Shown piece by piece: positions 26,835 to 36,216 of a stretch of 64,000 nt of DNA (positions are counted from its first letter, which is position 1; the number at the start of each line of letters is the position of its first letter). A program made the position numbers and the translations under genes. The notes under the pieces were generated by a model that had not been told where the DNA came from, ran no database searches, and saw nothing but the letters and a program-made list of their open reading frames with translations. Where the stretch lies: NCBI RefSeq assembly GCF_002157205.1, contig NZ_CP021358.1, forward strand, positions 3,596,001 to 3,660,000, given 5' to 3'. The DNA comes from Kushneria marisflavi. GTDB taxonomy: Bacteria > Pseudomonadota > Gammaproteobacteria > Pseudomonadales > Halomonadaceae.

Positions 26835-28151
26835 TCAACAGGAGGCGGCATCATAAAGCTTCTTGCCCATGACGTAGGTGGCACTGATGCAGCGCTCATC
26901 ACCCAGAATCATCAGGTTGAAAAGCTTCTCCATCAGGGTGGGGTCGTATCGATCCTTGCGTGCCAGCATGGGTGTCGCGCGCGGGTTGATGATGGTGATG
27001 TCTGCTTCCATTCCGGGCGTCAGACGGCCAATGTGTTGATCAATGTCAAGCACACGGGCGTTACCCAGTGTATGGGCATAAAAAGCCTGCCATGGTGTCA
27101 GGGGTTGACCTGAGAGCTGACCGACCTTGTAGGCATCCTGAAGGGTCTGAAAAGGGCTAAAGCTGGTGCCGGCGCCAATATCACTGGCAATCCCGACGCG
27201 CACTTCCTGCTCGCGTGCCCGGTGCCAATCAAACAGGCCACTGCCCAGAAACAGATTCGAGCTCGGGCAAAAGGCGATGGCGCCGCCGTCATCGGCAAGC
27301 CGCTGGCGGACATCATCATCGATGTAAATGCCATGAGCGAAAATTGCCCGCGGACGTACCAGTTGATAGCGCGAATAGACATCCAGATAGTCACGGGCTT
27401 CTGGGAAAAGTGATTTAACCCACTCCACTTCCTGTCGGTTTTCGGACAGATGAGTCTGCATCACCATGCCAGGATAGTCGCTCAACAGCTCACCGGTGGC
27501 GGCCAGCTGTTGCGGCGTCGAGGTGGGTGCAAAGCGGGGGGTGATCGCGTACTCGAGACGACCACGGTCATGCCACTGCTCGATTAATCGGCGGCTATCA
27601 CGGATACCGCTCTCGGGTGTATCACACAGCGCCGCTGGAGCATTGCGGTCCATCATGACCTTGCCGCCCAGCATACGCATGTTCCGCTCGAAAGCGGCAC
27701 TGAAAAGGGCGTCGACAGAGTTGGGGTGGCTGGTGCAAAAGGCAAGTGCCGTGGTGACACCATTGGCCAGCAGCTGCTCCATGAAGGCCTGGGCGATCTC
27801 GTCAGCATAGGCGCGATCAACGAAACGACACTCTTCCGGAAACGTGTAGGTGTTGAGCCAGTCGAGCAGCTGACGACCGTAGGAGGCCATGATATCGAGC
27901 TGGCTGTAATGAAGGTGGGGATCGATAAAGCCCGGCATGATCAGTTGATCCGGCCAGTGCTCGATGGGGGTACCTTCCGGCAGGTGCTCCAGCAGCACCT
28001 GCGCTGGGCCACTCTCCAGTATGCGTCCTTCCTGAATCAGGACCAAACCATCCTGATGAAATTCCACACTGCCTTCCAAAGGCTCATCGCTTGTTCCTGG
28101 ATCATCATTAAAGTGCAGGGTCATGCCCCTTAGTGCGTGAAGGCTGCTCAT
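26835..28151 (-). CDS. guaD: Guanine deaminase
   Basis: A 438-residue amidohydrolase converting guanine to xanthine and ammonia. The metal-binding motifs are in order: PGFIDPHLHYSQLDIMASYG with the HxH pair, MQTHLSENRQEV, IFAHGIYIDDDV and the Asp of GIASDIGAGTSFS. The LLDWLNTYTFPEE segment is typical of guanine deaminases as opposed to other members of the superfamily. Length matches E. coli GuaD (439). It is upstream of a purine permease on the same strand, which fits salvage or use of purines as nitrogen source. Confidence 0.93.
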   Translation of the reverse strand: MSSLHALRGMTLHFNDDPGTSDEPLEGSVEFHQDGLVLIQEGRILESGPAQVLLEHLPEGTPIEHWPDQLIMPGFIDPHLHYSQLDIMASYGRQLLDWLNTYTFPEECRFVDRAYADEIAQAFMEQLLANGVTTALAFCTSHPNSVDALFSAAFERNMRMLGGKVMMDRNAPAALCDTPESGIRDSRRLIEQWHDRGRLEYAITPRFAPTSTPQQLAATGELLSDYPGMVMQTHLSENRQEVEWVKSLFPEARDYLDVYSRYQLVRPRAIFAHGIYIDDDVRQRLADDGGAIAFCPSSNLFLGSGLFDWHRAREQEVRVGIASDIGAGTSFSPFQTLQDAYKVGQLSGQPLTPWQAFYAHTLGNARVLDIDQHIGRLTPGMEADITIINPRATPMLARKDRYDPTLMEKLFNLMILGDERCISATYVMGKKLYDAASC

Positions 28152-28332
28152 TTTATGGTGTCCATCTTTTTGACGTGGATGAAGAAGGCATGATGGTACT
28201 GGTGTTCAGGCATGCAGGCCCGAGAGCATCGCATCATCTGTTTGAGTTATTGACAGCGTCGATCCATTACTTTGATAAGGCGAAAACTATCAGAGCTATA
28301 ATTTGAATTAATTTTAATATTAAGGAAGCTTA

Positions 28333-28360
28333 TCAAGAGAGCGCTGCATAAGGTCGATAG
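28333..28360 (+). promoter_or_regulatory. Candidate sigma-28 promoter of the first chemoreceptor gene
   Basis: TCAAGAGA (28333), 12 nt, GTCGATAG (28353-28360). Six of eight -10 bases match the FliA consensus, 48 bp upstream of the ATG. Chemoreceptors are usual FliA targets. Confidence 0.45.
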
Positions 28361-28408
28361 GAACGAAAGAACCTGAGGCACCTTTTCACTTCTCTGGAGA
28401 ATCCTATC

Positions 28409-30139
28409 ATGCTGGGCCTGAATCGTAGCGTCAGATACAAATTGATCGGCAATGTTGTTGTGACAGCATTCATCATGCTGGTCATTGGCCTTGCCGGTAT
28501 CCTTGGAATGCAGTCATCGGATCGTAATCTTGAGTCAGTCTATGGCACAAATGTCGTACCCATGCAGGTACTGGCCGATGTGAGAGGAGCGCTTTACGAC
28601 TCGCGCGTCGATTTCATGCGGGTGCAGATTGATGAAAATCCCGGGACGGCCCAGCAGTTGCTATCAAGCTATGGCAATGAACATCGCGACAAGGTCGACC
28701 AGCTTTGGCAAAGCTATACGAGCAGATTTCTGGACTCTCCGGAAGAGCAGGCGCTTGAAGCCAATACAACGCCAGCATTGGCAGCCTACTGGCAAAATTA
28801 TGATCAATTCCTGCGCAATATGGCGAGCGGTACTTTCCCCTCTGCAGAGGATATGACTCAATTTCGCAAGATGTTCCAGACGGCTGCCAACGGTGTAAGT
28901 AGTGCTCTGAGCATCAATGTAAAAGAAGCGGCAGGTGCCTACGCCACCAGTAGTAAAAGTTCCGAGGTTTCTCTGTATGCCATTCTTGCGGTCATGGGTT
29001 GTGCGTTTCTTGCCATGGCGGGAATTGCCTGGCTTTTGATTCGCGGCATCATGGTGCCGCTCAAACGGGCGGGTGAAGTGTCCGAGTCCATCGCTCAGGG
29101 CGACCTGAATAACCACATCGAAGTGAAGGGCCGCGACGAGTTCGCCAGCCTGTTGAATAGCCTTGCCGCCATGCAGAAGCAGCTGGCTCATGTGGTCAAC
29201 GATGTCCGGGTCAATGCCGAGTCGGTCGGTTCTGCTTCCAGTCAGATTGCCTCGGGCAATGATGACCTGTCCCGTCGGACTCAGGAGCAGGCTGCCAGCC
29301 TCGAGGAAACGGCCGCGTCGATGGAAGAGATGACCTCCACCGTCAAGCAGAATGCCGATAATGCCGCTCAGGCCAATCAGCTGGCACTCAATGTACGTCA
29401 GCAGGCTCGTGAAGGCAGTGACGTGGTCAATCAGACCACACTGGCGATGAATGAAATCAGCACCTCGAGCCAGAAAATTGCCGAAATCGTGGGCCTGATC
29501 GATTCGATCGCCTTCCAGACCAATCTTCTGGCGCTCAACGCAGCGGTTGAAGCGGCTCGTGCCGGTGAACAGGGACGTGGGTTTGCCGTTGTTGCCAGTG
29601 AAGTACGCACCCTGTCCAGCCGTAGTGCTGAAGCCGCCCGCGAAATCAAGACGCTGGTTGATGACAGCGTTGCCAAGGTCGCCAATGGTTCCGAGCTGGT
29701 AGGGCGTTCAGGGCAGACGCTGGGCGGGATTGTCGAAAGCATCAACAAGATGACCGATATTGTGGCCGAGATCGCAGCGGCCAGCCGTGAGCAGTCCACA
29801 GGTATCGAGCAGGTCAACCAAGCCATCTCGCAGATGGATAGCGTGACCCAGCAAAACGCCGCGCTGGTAGAAGAAGCCGCGGCGGCCAGCCGCTCCATGG
29901 AGCAGAGCGCCCGGGTACTGCGCGAGCAGGTGGCCTTTTTCAGAGTGGCGGATGGCGGGGGAAGGCAATATGCGTCGGCACCGGTGGCCAGTCACCTGAT
30001 GGAACAGCCGAAGCGTCATGAGTCAGCCCGGTCGACAGGGTCAGTGCATTCGAAAGCGAAGCCGGCAACACCAGTAAAAAGCCAGAGTTACAAGACGCCA
30101 GCGGCGACCAGTGAGACCGATGAATGGGAAACGTTTTAG
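28409..30139 (+). CDS. Methyl-accepting chemotaxis protein with CheR-tether C-terminus
   Basis: A 576-residue chemoreceptor. A first membrane helix (residues ~10-32) and a second (~190-212) flank a ~155-residue periplasmic four-helix-bundle sensor of the Tar/Tsr type. A HAMP domain follows ([23 protein letters not shown]). The signalling hairpin is conserved: [40 protein letters not shown]. The C-terminus EWETF is the pentapeptide that binds CheR/CheB. GGAG lies ~8 nt before ATG. From the HAMP on, protein and DNA are nearly identical to the next gene; sensors differ. Ligand unknown. Confidence 0.95.
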   Translation: MLGLNRSVRYKLIGNVVVTAFIMLVIGLAGILGMQSSDRNLESVYGTNVVPMQVLADVRGALYDSRVDFMRVQIDENPGTAQQLLSSYGNEHRDKVDQLWQSYTSRFLDSPEEQALEANTTPALAAYWQNYDQFLRNMASGTFPSAEDMTQFRKMFQTAANGVSSALSINVKEAAGAYATSSKSSEVSLYAILAVMGCAFLAMAGIAWLLIRGIMVPLKRAGEVSESIAQGDLNNHIEVKGRDEFASLLNSLAAMQKQLAHVVNDVRVNAESVGSASSQIASGNDDLSRRTQEQAASLEETAASMEEMTSTVKQNADNAAQANQLALNVRQQAREGSDVVNQTTLAMNEISTSSQKIAEIVGLIDSIAFQTNLLALNAAVEAARAGEQGRGFAVVASEVRTLSSRSAEAAREIKTLVDDSVAKVANGSELVGRSGQTLGGIVESINKMTDIVAEIAAASREQSTGIEQVNQAISQMDSVTQQNAALVEEAAAASRSMEQSARVLREQVAFFRVADGGGRQYASAPVASHLMEQPKRHESARSTGSVHSKAKPATPVKSQSYKTPAATSETDEWETF

Positions 30140-30167
30140 AGTACTGGTGAAAATCAAATCATCACAT

Positions 30168-30197
30168 AAAAGCCGCCCCTCATCGGGGCGGCTTTTG
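30168..30197 (+). terminator. Rho-independent terminator between the two chemoreceptor genes
   Basis: AAAAGCCGCCCC/GGGGCGGCTTTT stem-loop 29 bp after the first receptor; implies the second has its own promoter. Confidence 0.9.
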
Positions 30198-30221
30198 CTT
30201 TCAGAGGCAGCAGTTTATGGC

Positions 30222-30248
30222 TTCAGAATCCATGTGATCAGCCGATAT
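30222..30248 (+). promoter_or_regulatory. Candidate sigma-28 promoter of the second chemoreceptor gene
   Basis: TTCAGAAT, exactly 11 nt, GCCGATAT (30241-30248). The -10 matches 7 of 8 of the FliA consensus; the -35 is weak. It lies between the terminator and the gene. Confidence 0.5.
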
Positions 30249-30304
30249 GAGTCACACGCGGCCCGGTGGCCGTCCTTGAGACTTTTATTTAGGGAGTGGT
30301 CAGC

Positions 30305-32050
30305 ATGTTCGGCCTTAATCGCAGTGTGAAATACAAGCTTGTGGCGACCATGGTGGTCATGAGCATCATCATGCTGGTCATTGGTGTCGCCGGCATCCTC
30401 GGCATGAAGGGCAGTAATCAGAATCTGGAAGCCGTTTACAAGACCAACGTGCTGCCGATGCAGAATCTTTCAAGCATCAGAAAAAATATAAGCTGGTCAA
30501 GAATCGACTCTTTCAAGGCGCGTGCCGACAGAAGCCCACAGACGGCATCCGATATTTTAAACAGCTACGAGCAGCAGTATAAAAACGAGACGGATCGTCT
30601 CTGGCAAACCTACAGCACAACGCAGGTCACCTCGCCGGAAGAGAAAGCCATTGCTGACAAGATGTCGGCATCGCTGGCAACTTACTGGTCACTGTATCAG
30701 CAGGTGGCCCGTGACATGAGCCAGGGCAATTTTGAGTTCACGCCTACGATCCAGCAGACACGTGATAATTTTGAAACCCTTTCCGCAGAGCTTGAAAGCC
30801 TTCTCGACATTAATGCCCAGCAGTCAGAGCGTTCCTACAACAATGGTGTGGCAGGCGCGACAAAATCCATCTGGACCATTGTGGCGACAATTGTGCTGGC
30901 TCTGGTAGTGATGAGTGCCATCGCATGGTTTCTTATCAGAGGCATCATGGTGCCGCTCAAACGGGCAGGTGAAGTGTCCGAGTCCATCGCTCAGGGCGAT
31001 CTGAATAACCATATCGAAGTGAAGGGCCGCGACGAGTTCGCCAACCTGCTAAACAGCCTGGCGGACATGCAGAAGCAGCTGGCCCATGTGGTCAACGATG
31101 TCCGGGTCAATGCCGAGTCGGTCGGTTCTGCTTCCAGTCAGATTGCCTCGGGCAATGATGACCTGTCTCGTCGTACTCAGGAGCAGGCTGCCAGCCTCGA
31201 GGAAACGGCCGCGTCGATGGAAGAGATGACCTCCACCGTCAAGCAGAATGCCGATAATGCCGCTCAGGCCAATCAGTTGGCGCTCAATGTACGTCAGCAG
31301 GCTCGTGAAGGCAGTGACGTGGTCAATCAGACCACGCTGGCGATGAACGAAATCAGCACCTCGAGCCAAAAAATTGCCGAAATCGTGGGCCTGATCGATT
31401 CGATTGCCTTCCAGACCAACCTGCTGGCGCTCAACGCAGCGGTTGAAGCGGCTCGTGCCGGTGAACAGGGACGTGGGTTTGCCGTTGTTGCCAGTGAAGT
31501 ACGCACACTGTCCAGCCGTAGTGCTGAAGCCGCCCGCGAAATCAAGACGCTGGTTGATGACAGCGTTGCCAAGGTCGCCAATGGTTCCGAGCTGGTAGGG
31601 CGTTCAGGTCAGACGCTGGGCGGAATTGTCGAAAGCATCAACAAGATGACCGATATTGTGGCCGAGATCGCGGCGGCCAGCCGTGAGCAGTCCACGGGTA
31701 TCGAGCAGGTCAACCAGGCCATCTCGCAGATGGATAGCGTGACTCAGCAAAACGCCGCGCTGGTAGAAGAAGCTGCGGCGGCGAGCCGCTCCATGGAGCA
31801 GAGCGCCCGGGTATTGCGCGAGCAGGTGGCCTTTTTCAGAGTGGCGAATGGCGGGGGAAGGCAATATGCGTCGGCACCGGTGGCCAGTCACCTGATGGAA
31901 AATCCGAAGCGTCATGAGTCAGCCAGATCGACGGGAGTGGTGCATTCAAAAGCGCCCGTGGCATCAGGCAAGACGACAACGTCAGCCAAAAGCCAGAGTT
32001 ATAAAGCCCCTGCGGCGACCAGCGATACCGATGAGTGGGAAACGTTTTAA
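30305..32050 (+). CDS. Methyl-accepting chemotaxis protein with CheR-tether C-terminus (paralogue)
   Basis: A receptor of 581 residues from the ATG at 30305, which has AGGGAG 8 nt upstream; a GTG three codons earlier lacks spacing. Same architecture as the preceding gene: membrane helix, four-helix-bundle sensor (~residues 35-185), second membrane helix, HAMP, conserved signalling hairpin and EWETF tether. The sensor is clearly different while the cytoplasmic half is almost the same apart from a few substitutions (for example [10 protein letters not shown]) and a slightly longer linker before the tether. A tandem duplication with sensor divergence, or conversion of the signalling half, explains this. 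Confidence 0.95.
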   Translation: MFGLNRSVKYKLVATMVVMSIIMLVIGVAGILGMKGSNQNLEAVYKTNVLPMQNLSSIRKNISWSRIDSFKARADRSPQTASDILNSYEQQYKNETDRLWQTYSTTQVTSPEEKAIADKMSASLATYWSLYQQVARDMSQGNFEFTPTIQQTRDNFETLSAELESLLDINAQQSERSYNNGVAGATKSIWTIVATIVLALVVMSAIAWFLIRGIMVPLKRAGEVSESIAQGDLNNHIEVKGRDEFANLLNSLADMQKQLAHVVNDVRVNAESVGSASSQIASGNDDLSRRTQEQAASLEETAASMEEMTSTVKQNADNAAQANQLALNVRQQAREGSDVVNQTTLAMNEISTSSQKIAEIVGLIDSIAFQTNLLALNAAVEAARAGEQGRGFAVVASEVRTLSSRSAEAAREIKTLVDDSVAKVANGSELVGRSGQTLGGIVESINKMTDIVAEIAAASREQSTGIEQVNQAISQMDSVTQQNAALVEEAAAASRSMEQSARVLREQVAFFRVANGGGRQYASAPVASHLMENPKRHESARSTGVVHSKAPVASGKTTTSAKSQSYKAPAATSDTDEWETF

Positions 32051-32075
32051 GTCGGTTAACAACGGATAGACTCTG

Positions 32076-32111
32076 AAAAAGGATCGCCGCTGATGCGGCG
32101 ATCCTTTTTTG
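32076..32111 (+). terminator. Rho-independent terminator after the second chemoreceptor
   Basis: AAAAAGGATCGCCGC/GCGGCGATCC stem followed by TTTTTT, 26 bp after the stop. Confidence 0.92.
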
Positions 32112-32325
32112 TATGGACAAGGCAAGTGGCCCGATGAAGAGTAAAGGTTTATGGGGTTTTTTCTGAAAACCTGATCGTACAAAAGGCCAGTCTCATACGG
32201 GCGAAAGCATAGAGCAATAGCAGAGCAAACTGATGAAATTGGGGTCGGGCAAGCGGAATGGCTTATACTCTCGCGTGCCTTTCAGGCGTTACAGTGTATG
32301 ACATCAATGACTTACAGGAACCATT

Positions 32326-33513
32326 ATGACGCCTGGTCCCATAACGACGCTCTTTATTGCCATCGTAGTGCTGGTGCTCGGTCAGCAATGTGTCAAACAC
32401 GTCCGCTTTCTGCGTGAATTTAATATACCAGTGCCAGTGGTCGGAGGGCTTCTTGCCACTTTATGCATTACAGTACTGCGTGCCTTCGGGGTCGAAATCA
32501 CCTTCTTCGGTGGTCTTCAGGAACCCTTCATGCTGGTTTTTTTCGCCTCGGTCGGTCTTTCCGCCAACTTTGGCCTGATTCGCGCGGGCGGCTCAAAATT
32601 GCTGATCTTTTTTGCGCTCGTAGTGGGCTTGCTGGTATTGCAAAACATTGTTGGTGTAGGGATTGCCACCCTGTTCGGGTTGTCGCCCGTGATGGGGCTT
32701 CTAGGCGGTTCAATCACCATGTCAGGTGGGCATGGAACCGGTGCTGCATGGGCTGAAGTCTTCACCAATAACTATGGTGTGGACAGTGCCATGGCGCTGG
32801 CAATGGCTGCGGCAACGTTTGGACTGGTCTTTGGTTCCCTGATTGGTGGGCCGACCGCATCGTTTCTAATTCGACGTGCCCAAAAGAAGGGTATGAGCAT
32901 CGAAAGCGATGATCAGGCAGATGTTGCTGATCTTGCCGGGCAGGATCAGCGAACGGATGTTGGCAGCATGATCCGTGTATTGTGCTGTCTTTTTGCAGGG
33001 CTTGTCGCAGGGACGTTTCTTCATGGTCTACTTGAGGATACGCCATTGAGTCTGCCGACATTCGTCTGGGTACTTTTTTCATGCGTGATCATCGGTAACG
33101 TTTTGCGCATCAGTCGTCTTTATCATGTCAATGACGATGCCAATAATACGGTAGGCAACGTCGCTCTTTCCGTGTTTCTGGCGCTTGCGTTGATGAACCT
33201 CAAGTTGTGGGATCTCGCCAACCTGGCACTTCCAATGCTGGTCATTTTGATGGTGCAGGTCGCTCTGGTCTTTTTCTACACCACACAGGTCACCTTTAGA
33301 GTCATGGGCGGCGGTTACGATGCCGCTGTACTGGTGGCAGGTAACTGTGGTTTTGCCATGGGAGCGACCCCCACAGCCATCGCCAACATGCAGGCGGTCA
33401 CCGAACGGTTCGGGCCCTCACGACTGGCATTCATTATCGTGCCGGTGGTTGGCGGGTTTTTGATCGATATCGCTAACGCGATGATTATAAAAGGCTTCCT
33501 TTTCTTTACTTGA
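32326..33513 (+). CDS. gltS: Sodium/glutamate symporter GltS
   Basis: A 395-residue inner membrane symporter of the ESS (GltS) family (E. coli GltS is 401), importing glutamate with sodium. The two inverted halves are visible; the first carries the reentrant-loop motif GGSITMSGGHGTGAAWAEVF, the second GGGYDAAVLVAGNCGFAMGATPTAIANM. The start region PGPITTLFIAIVVLVLGQ matches the family. It is a single gene after a terminator and ends with an 8-bp convergent overlap with the PIG-L gene. Confidence 0.93.
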   Translation: MTPGPITTLFIAIVVLVLGQQCVKHVRFLREFNIPVPVVGGLLATLCITVLRAFGVEITFFGGLQEPFMLVFFASVGLSANFGLIRAGGSKLLIFFALVVGLLVLQNIVGVGIATLFGLSPVMGLLGGSITMSGGHGTGAAWAEVFTNNYGVDSAMALAMAAATFGLVFGSLIGGPTASFLIRRAQKKGMSIESDDQADVADLAGQDQRTDVGSMIRVLCCLFAGLVAGTFLHGLLEDTPLSLPTFVWVLFSCVIIGNVLRISRLYHVNDDANNTVGNVALSVFLALALMNLKLWDLANLALPMLVILMVQVALVFFYTTQVTFRVMGGGYDAAVLVAGNCGFAMGATPTAIANMQAVTERFGPSRLAFIIVPVVGGFLIDIANAMIIKGFLFFT

Positions 33514-34771
33514 GATATCTGCCGGGCGATTGGTCCGGCAGTAATTCTTTGGTGCCTTCGATAAACTCCTCTACGTCCACCATTTGAAAATATTCGCTAC
33601 TACGGATAGCCCACTGAAAGTAGCGATCCCTGTCGGGTGCAAACGTTGGATGAAAGCCTTCCCTGCGGTTTTTCTTTCTGATCTGTCGAGGCCGATCCCG
33701 ACGGGAAAGGTCGTCCATGGCATTCAACAGAAGCGCCTTGTGGCGCTGTGCCTTTTCATCAAGAGAAAAAAGATAAGGGGCCGGTGCACGAAAAAGCGGC
33801 TTTCTTAGTGCTGGAGAAGGTGTCCAGGCCGGCTGAAAGGCAGGGCCCGGCGAATGTGCGTCCTGATAATGGTTGGCATAGAGCAGAACGCGCTCTGGCC
33901 TGGAATGGCTTCGCTTAAGCGCTTCTGCAAGCGCCAGGGACGCTGCAAGATGGTCCGGGTGGGGATCATATTCGGGATCAGTCACCAGTATCGTGGCAGG
34001 CTGCCAGTATTCAATCAGATGCTGTAGATCATTAATGATGTGTTCGCGCTCAAGAATCTCTGCATTGTCATTGGGCAGTGAGAGAGCATTGAGTCGCCTG
34101 GCTTGTTGAATGGGCAAAACAGGATCAATGACGGCATCGTCATGAATAATTTGCCAGCCATACCCATCAGGAACGCCCAGCATCTGGCAATGTTCAATGG
34201 CAACGCCTGAAAGAAGGGGGGTGACGGCACTGTTCCAGCTTCTGATGTCGCCCTTGCGCTGACTGGCAGCCGTCAGGTCATCATCCAGCCTTGTAATATA
34301 TTGCCTGTCCAGTTTTCGGAGTAGTTCACCTGCTGAAAGAGTCACGATCCGTGCCTGCGCCGCATGAGCGCTGTAGAGGCCTCCTGCGGCGATTTCGGCA
34401 TCGTCTGGATGAGGGGCCACAATCATGATGGGGCCATCGTCAAGTTTCGGTTGGGAAACCACTGTAGCGTCAGCGTACGCATCCAGAGGAACATTGCCTT
34501 TAAAGGAAAAGCGCAGCGGAAGCTCAAACTCTTCAGGTTTGAGAGGAAAAGTCAGAGCGACCTGTTCATGCTGGCGATGCAGCGAAAACGACAGAACTTT
34601 CTGGCCAATGTGCACATTGATGCAGGGGAGAGATCGACGCCATCTGGAATATTTGACACGAAATATCAGCTGTATCGTGAGCTGATCGGAAGACGCGACC
34701 GGGGGTGAAGGCAGTACCCTTCCAGAGGGAACGCTATCCTTCAATGCAATTCTGGCGCTTGTGACTTTCAT
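33506..34771 (-). CDS. PIG-L family (LmbE-like) deacetylase with N-terminal extension
   Basis: A 421-residue protein with a PIG-L/LmbE zinc de-N-acetylase domain from ~residue 115: IVAPHPDDAEIAAGG with the AHPDD-type metal motif, and DPEYDPHPDHLAA with the second His cluster. The family removes acetyl groups from GlcNAc-type sugars. About 110 N-terminal residues form an extra, mostly beta region I cannot assign (SRWRRSLPCINVHIG...). The C-terminal part is Arg-rich. No signal peptide, so it acts in the cytoplasm. Its ATG overlaps the stop of the upstream glycosyltransferase by 4 bp, so the pair likely works on the same surface glycan or lipid-linked precursor. Confidence 0.85.
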   Translation of the reverse strand: MKVTSARIALKDSVPSGRVLPSPPVASSDQLTIQLIFRVKYSRWRRSLPCINVHIGQKVLSFSLHRQHEQVALTFPLKPEEFELPLRFSFKGNVPLDAYADATVVSQPKLDDGPIMIVAPHPDDAEIAAGGLYSAHAAQARIVTLSAGELLRKLDRQYITRLDDDLTAASQRKGDIRSWNSAVTPLLSGVAIEHCQMLGVPDGYGWQIIHDDAVIDPVLPIQQARRLNALSLPNDNAEILEREHIINDLQHLIEYWQPATILVTDPEYDPHPDHLAASLALAEALKRSHSRPERVLLYANHYQDAHSPGPAFQPAWTPSPALRKPLFRAPAPYLFSLDEKAQRHKALLLNAMDDLSRRDRPRQIRKKNRREGFHPTFAPDRDRYFQWAIRSSEYFQMVDVEEFIEGTKELLPDQSPGRYLK

Positions 34772-36009
34772 GATGTCATGGCTGTGTTGTGCCCACTGTA
34801 CCGCCTGTCGGTCGCTGACATGATGTGGCGAACCTGTCCGAGCAAGTGATTTCCGTACTGCTGAAAGTCATTGAATTGACCTGCATGGCTAATGGCATGC
34901 TGGCGCATGTCATTTAAACGCTGCGTGCTGGCTGCCAAATTGCCAATTGTATCCGCCAGTCTTTGGGGGGCGATGACAGCAGGTGGCCTTAATTGATCCA
35001 TTTCCGGATCGTAAACCAGTTCCGGCAACTGCGACATGATATTGCTGCCATAGTAGGTTCTTGGGTCATGTTCGCAGGGCAGAGTGATGCCACTGATATT
35101 TTCCCTGATGGTTTCAGGCAAGCCGTCTACACGACTGGCAATGACCGGGCATCCTGCTGCGCTGGCTTCAAGGCTGGCCATGCCGAATGATTCACGAATG
35201 GAAGGGCAGAGGGCAATGTCCATGTTGCCGAAAAAGTATCGCGTATCGTTCACGAAACCGTGGAAATGACACGCTTTAGCGATCCCCAGACTCTCGGAAA
35301 GATTCTTCAGGACGCTCTCCTGTGATCCTTTGCCGGCGATATGCAGTTCTGCATTAATACCCTGTTGGCGTAGAAGTGCCAAAGTGTGAAGCGCAACAGT
35401 AACGCCTTTAATGGCTGTGAGTCTGCCAGCGAAAGCCAGTTTAAGAGGGCGTCCCTCAAGCGGTAAACGCTGTTCCAGTATCGGGTTCGGGGTATTGCGA
35501 AGCGGGTTGGGTACGATGGCAACCGCCTGATTATCGACTCCCCATTTGAGCTGCAATACGCGTTTGGCGGCATGTGAAACACAAATGAAACCGGATGCAG
35601 CATTCAAGAAGCGTCTCCCTTCCTCATCCACCTTATGAATCCAGCTAACGCCATGCTCGTAGTGAATGTAGGGGACTTGCTGTTTGGTGCCCCCGGCCAA
35701 AATAGGATTGTGACGCAGGTTGGACCAGCTCAGAGCAATATCCGGCCGAGGGAGCGGCCGCATGGCGCGATGAACATGCATCCGTCTTATGAGAGCAGGC
35801 CTTGTGGGCAGCTTGAATCCTTTCCAGCGTTTGTAATCGATGGCAAGCAAGGATGCGGGGAGTCTCTTGCTGACTTCATCATGGATAGGGGCACTGCGAA
35901 GCAGAACACTTTGGATCAGATCATGCTGAGCCCAGGCGCTGCTCAAGCCTGCAAATAGAAGTTCGGCGCCACCAAGGTTTTTTAAACCAATGTAATGTGC
36001 AACATGCAT
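34768..36009 (-). CDS. GT4-family (GT-B) glycosyltransferase
   Basis: A 413-residue cytoplasmic glycosyltransferase. The N-terminal half starts VAHYIGLKNLGGAELLFAGL, with the Gly-Gly-Ala/Glu sugar-donor loop typical of GT4. The C-terminal half has PLKLAFAGRLTAIKG (phosphate-binding strand-loop) and the E-x7-E motif ESFGMASLEASAAGCPVI. It should transfer a nucleotide-activated sugar to a glycan acceptor, probably LPS or a capsule-like polymer. It is translationally coupled to the PIG-L deacetylase that follows. Donor and acceptor unknown. Confidence 0.88.
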   Translation of the reverse strand: MHVAHYIGLKNLGGAELLFAGLSSAWAQHDLIQSVLLRSAPIHDEVSKRLPASLLAIDYKRWKGFKLPTRPALIRRMHVHRAMRPLPRPDIALSWSNLRHNPILAGGTKQQVPYIHYEHGVSWIHKVDEEGRRFLNAASGFICVSHAAKRVLQLKWGVDNQAVAIVPNPLRNTPNPILEQRLPLEGRPLKLAFAGRLTAIKGVTVALHTLALLRQQGINAELHIAGKGSQESVLKNLSESLGIAKACHFHGFVNDTRYFFGNMDIALCPSIRESFGMASLEASAAGCPVIASRVDGLPETIRENISGITLPCEHDPRTYYGSNIMSQLPELVYDPEMDQLRPPAVIAPQRLADTIGNLAASTQRLNDMRQHAISHAGQFNDFQQYGNHLLGQVRHIMSATDRRYSGHNTAMTS

Positions 36010-36164
36010 GATTTAAATACACATAAGCTGATGTTTTAAGAAGCTTTTCAGGTCGAACGGAAACTCAATGATTTAATTTTATCTTAATATTTTATTTTTT
36101 ATTAATCAATTTTTAAGCTTTCCAAAGTTGATTCTCAAGTGTTCAGTGCCAACAACGCTGGCAT

Positions 36165-36196
36165 AAAAAAACCGCCTGCTATTAACAGACGGCTGC
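36165..36196 (-). terminator. Rho-independent terminator of the DASS transporter gene
   Basis: Minus strand CCGTCTG/CAGGCGG stem (one G-T pair) followed by seven T, ~20 bp past the stop. Confidence 0.8.
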
Positions 36197-36216
36197 TTGA
36201 CGGGAAACCTTAATGC

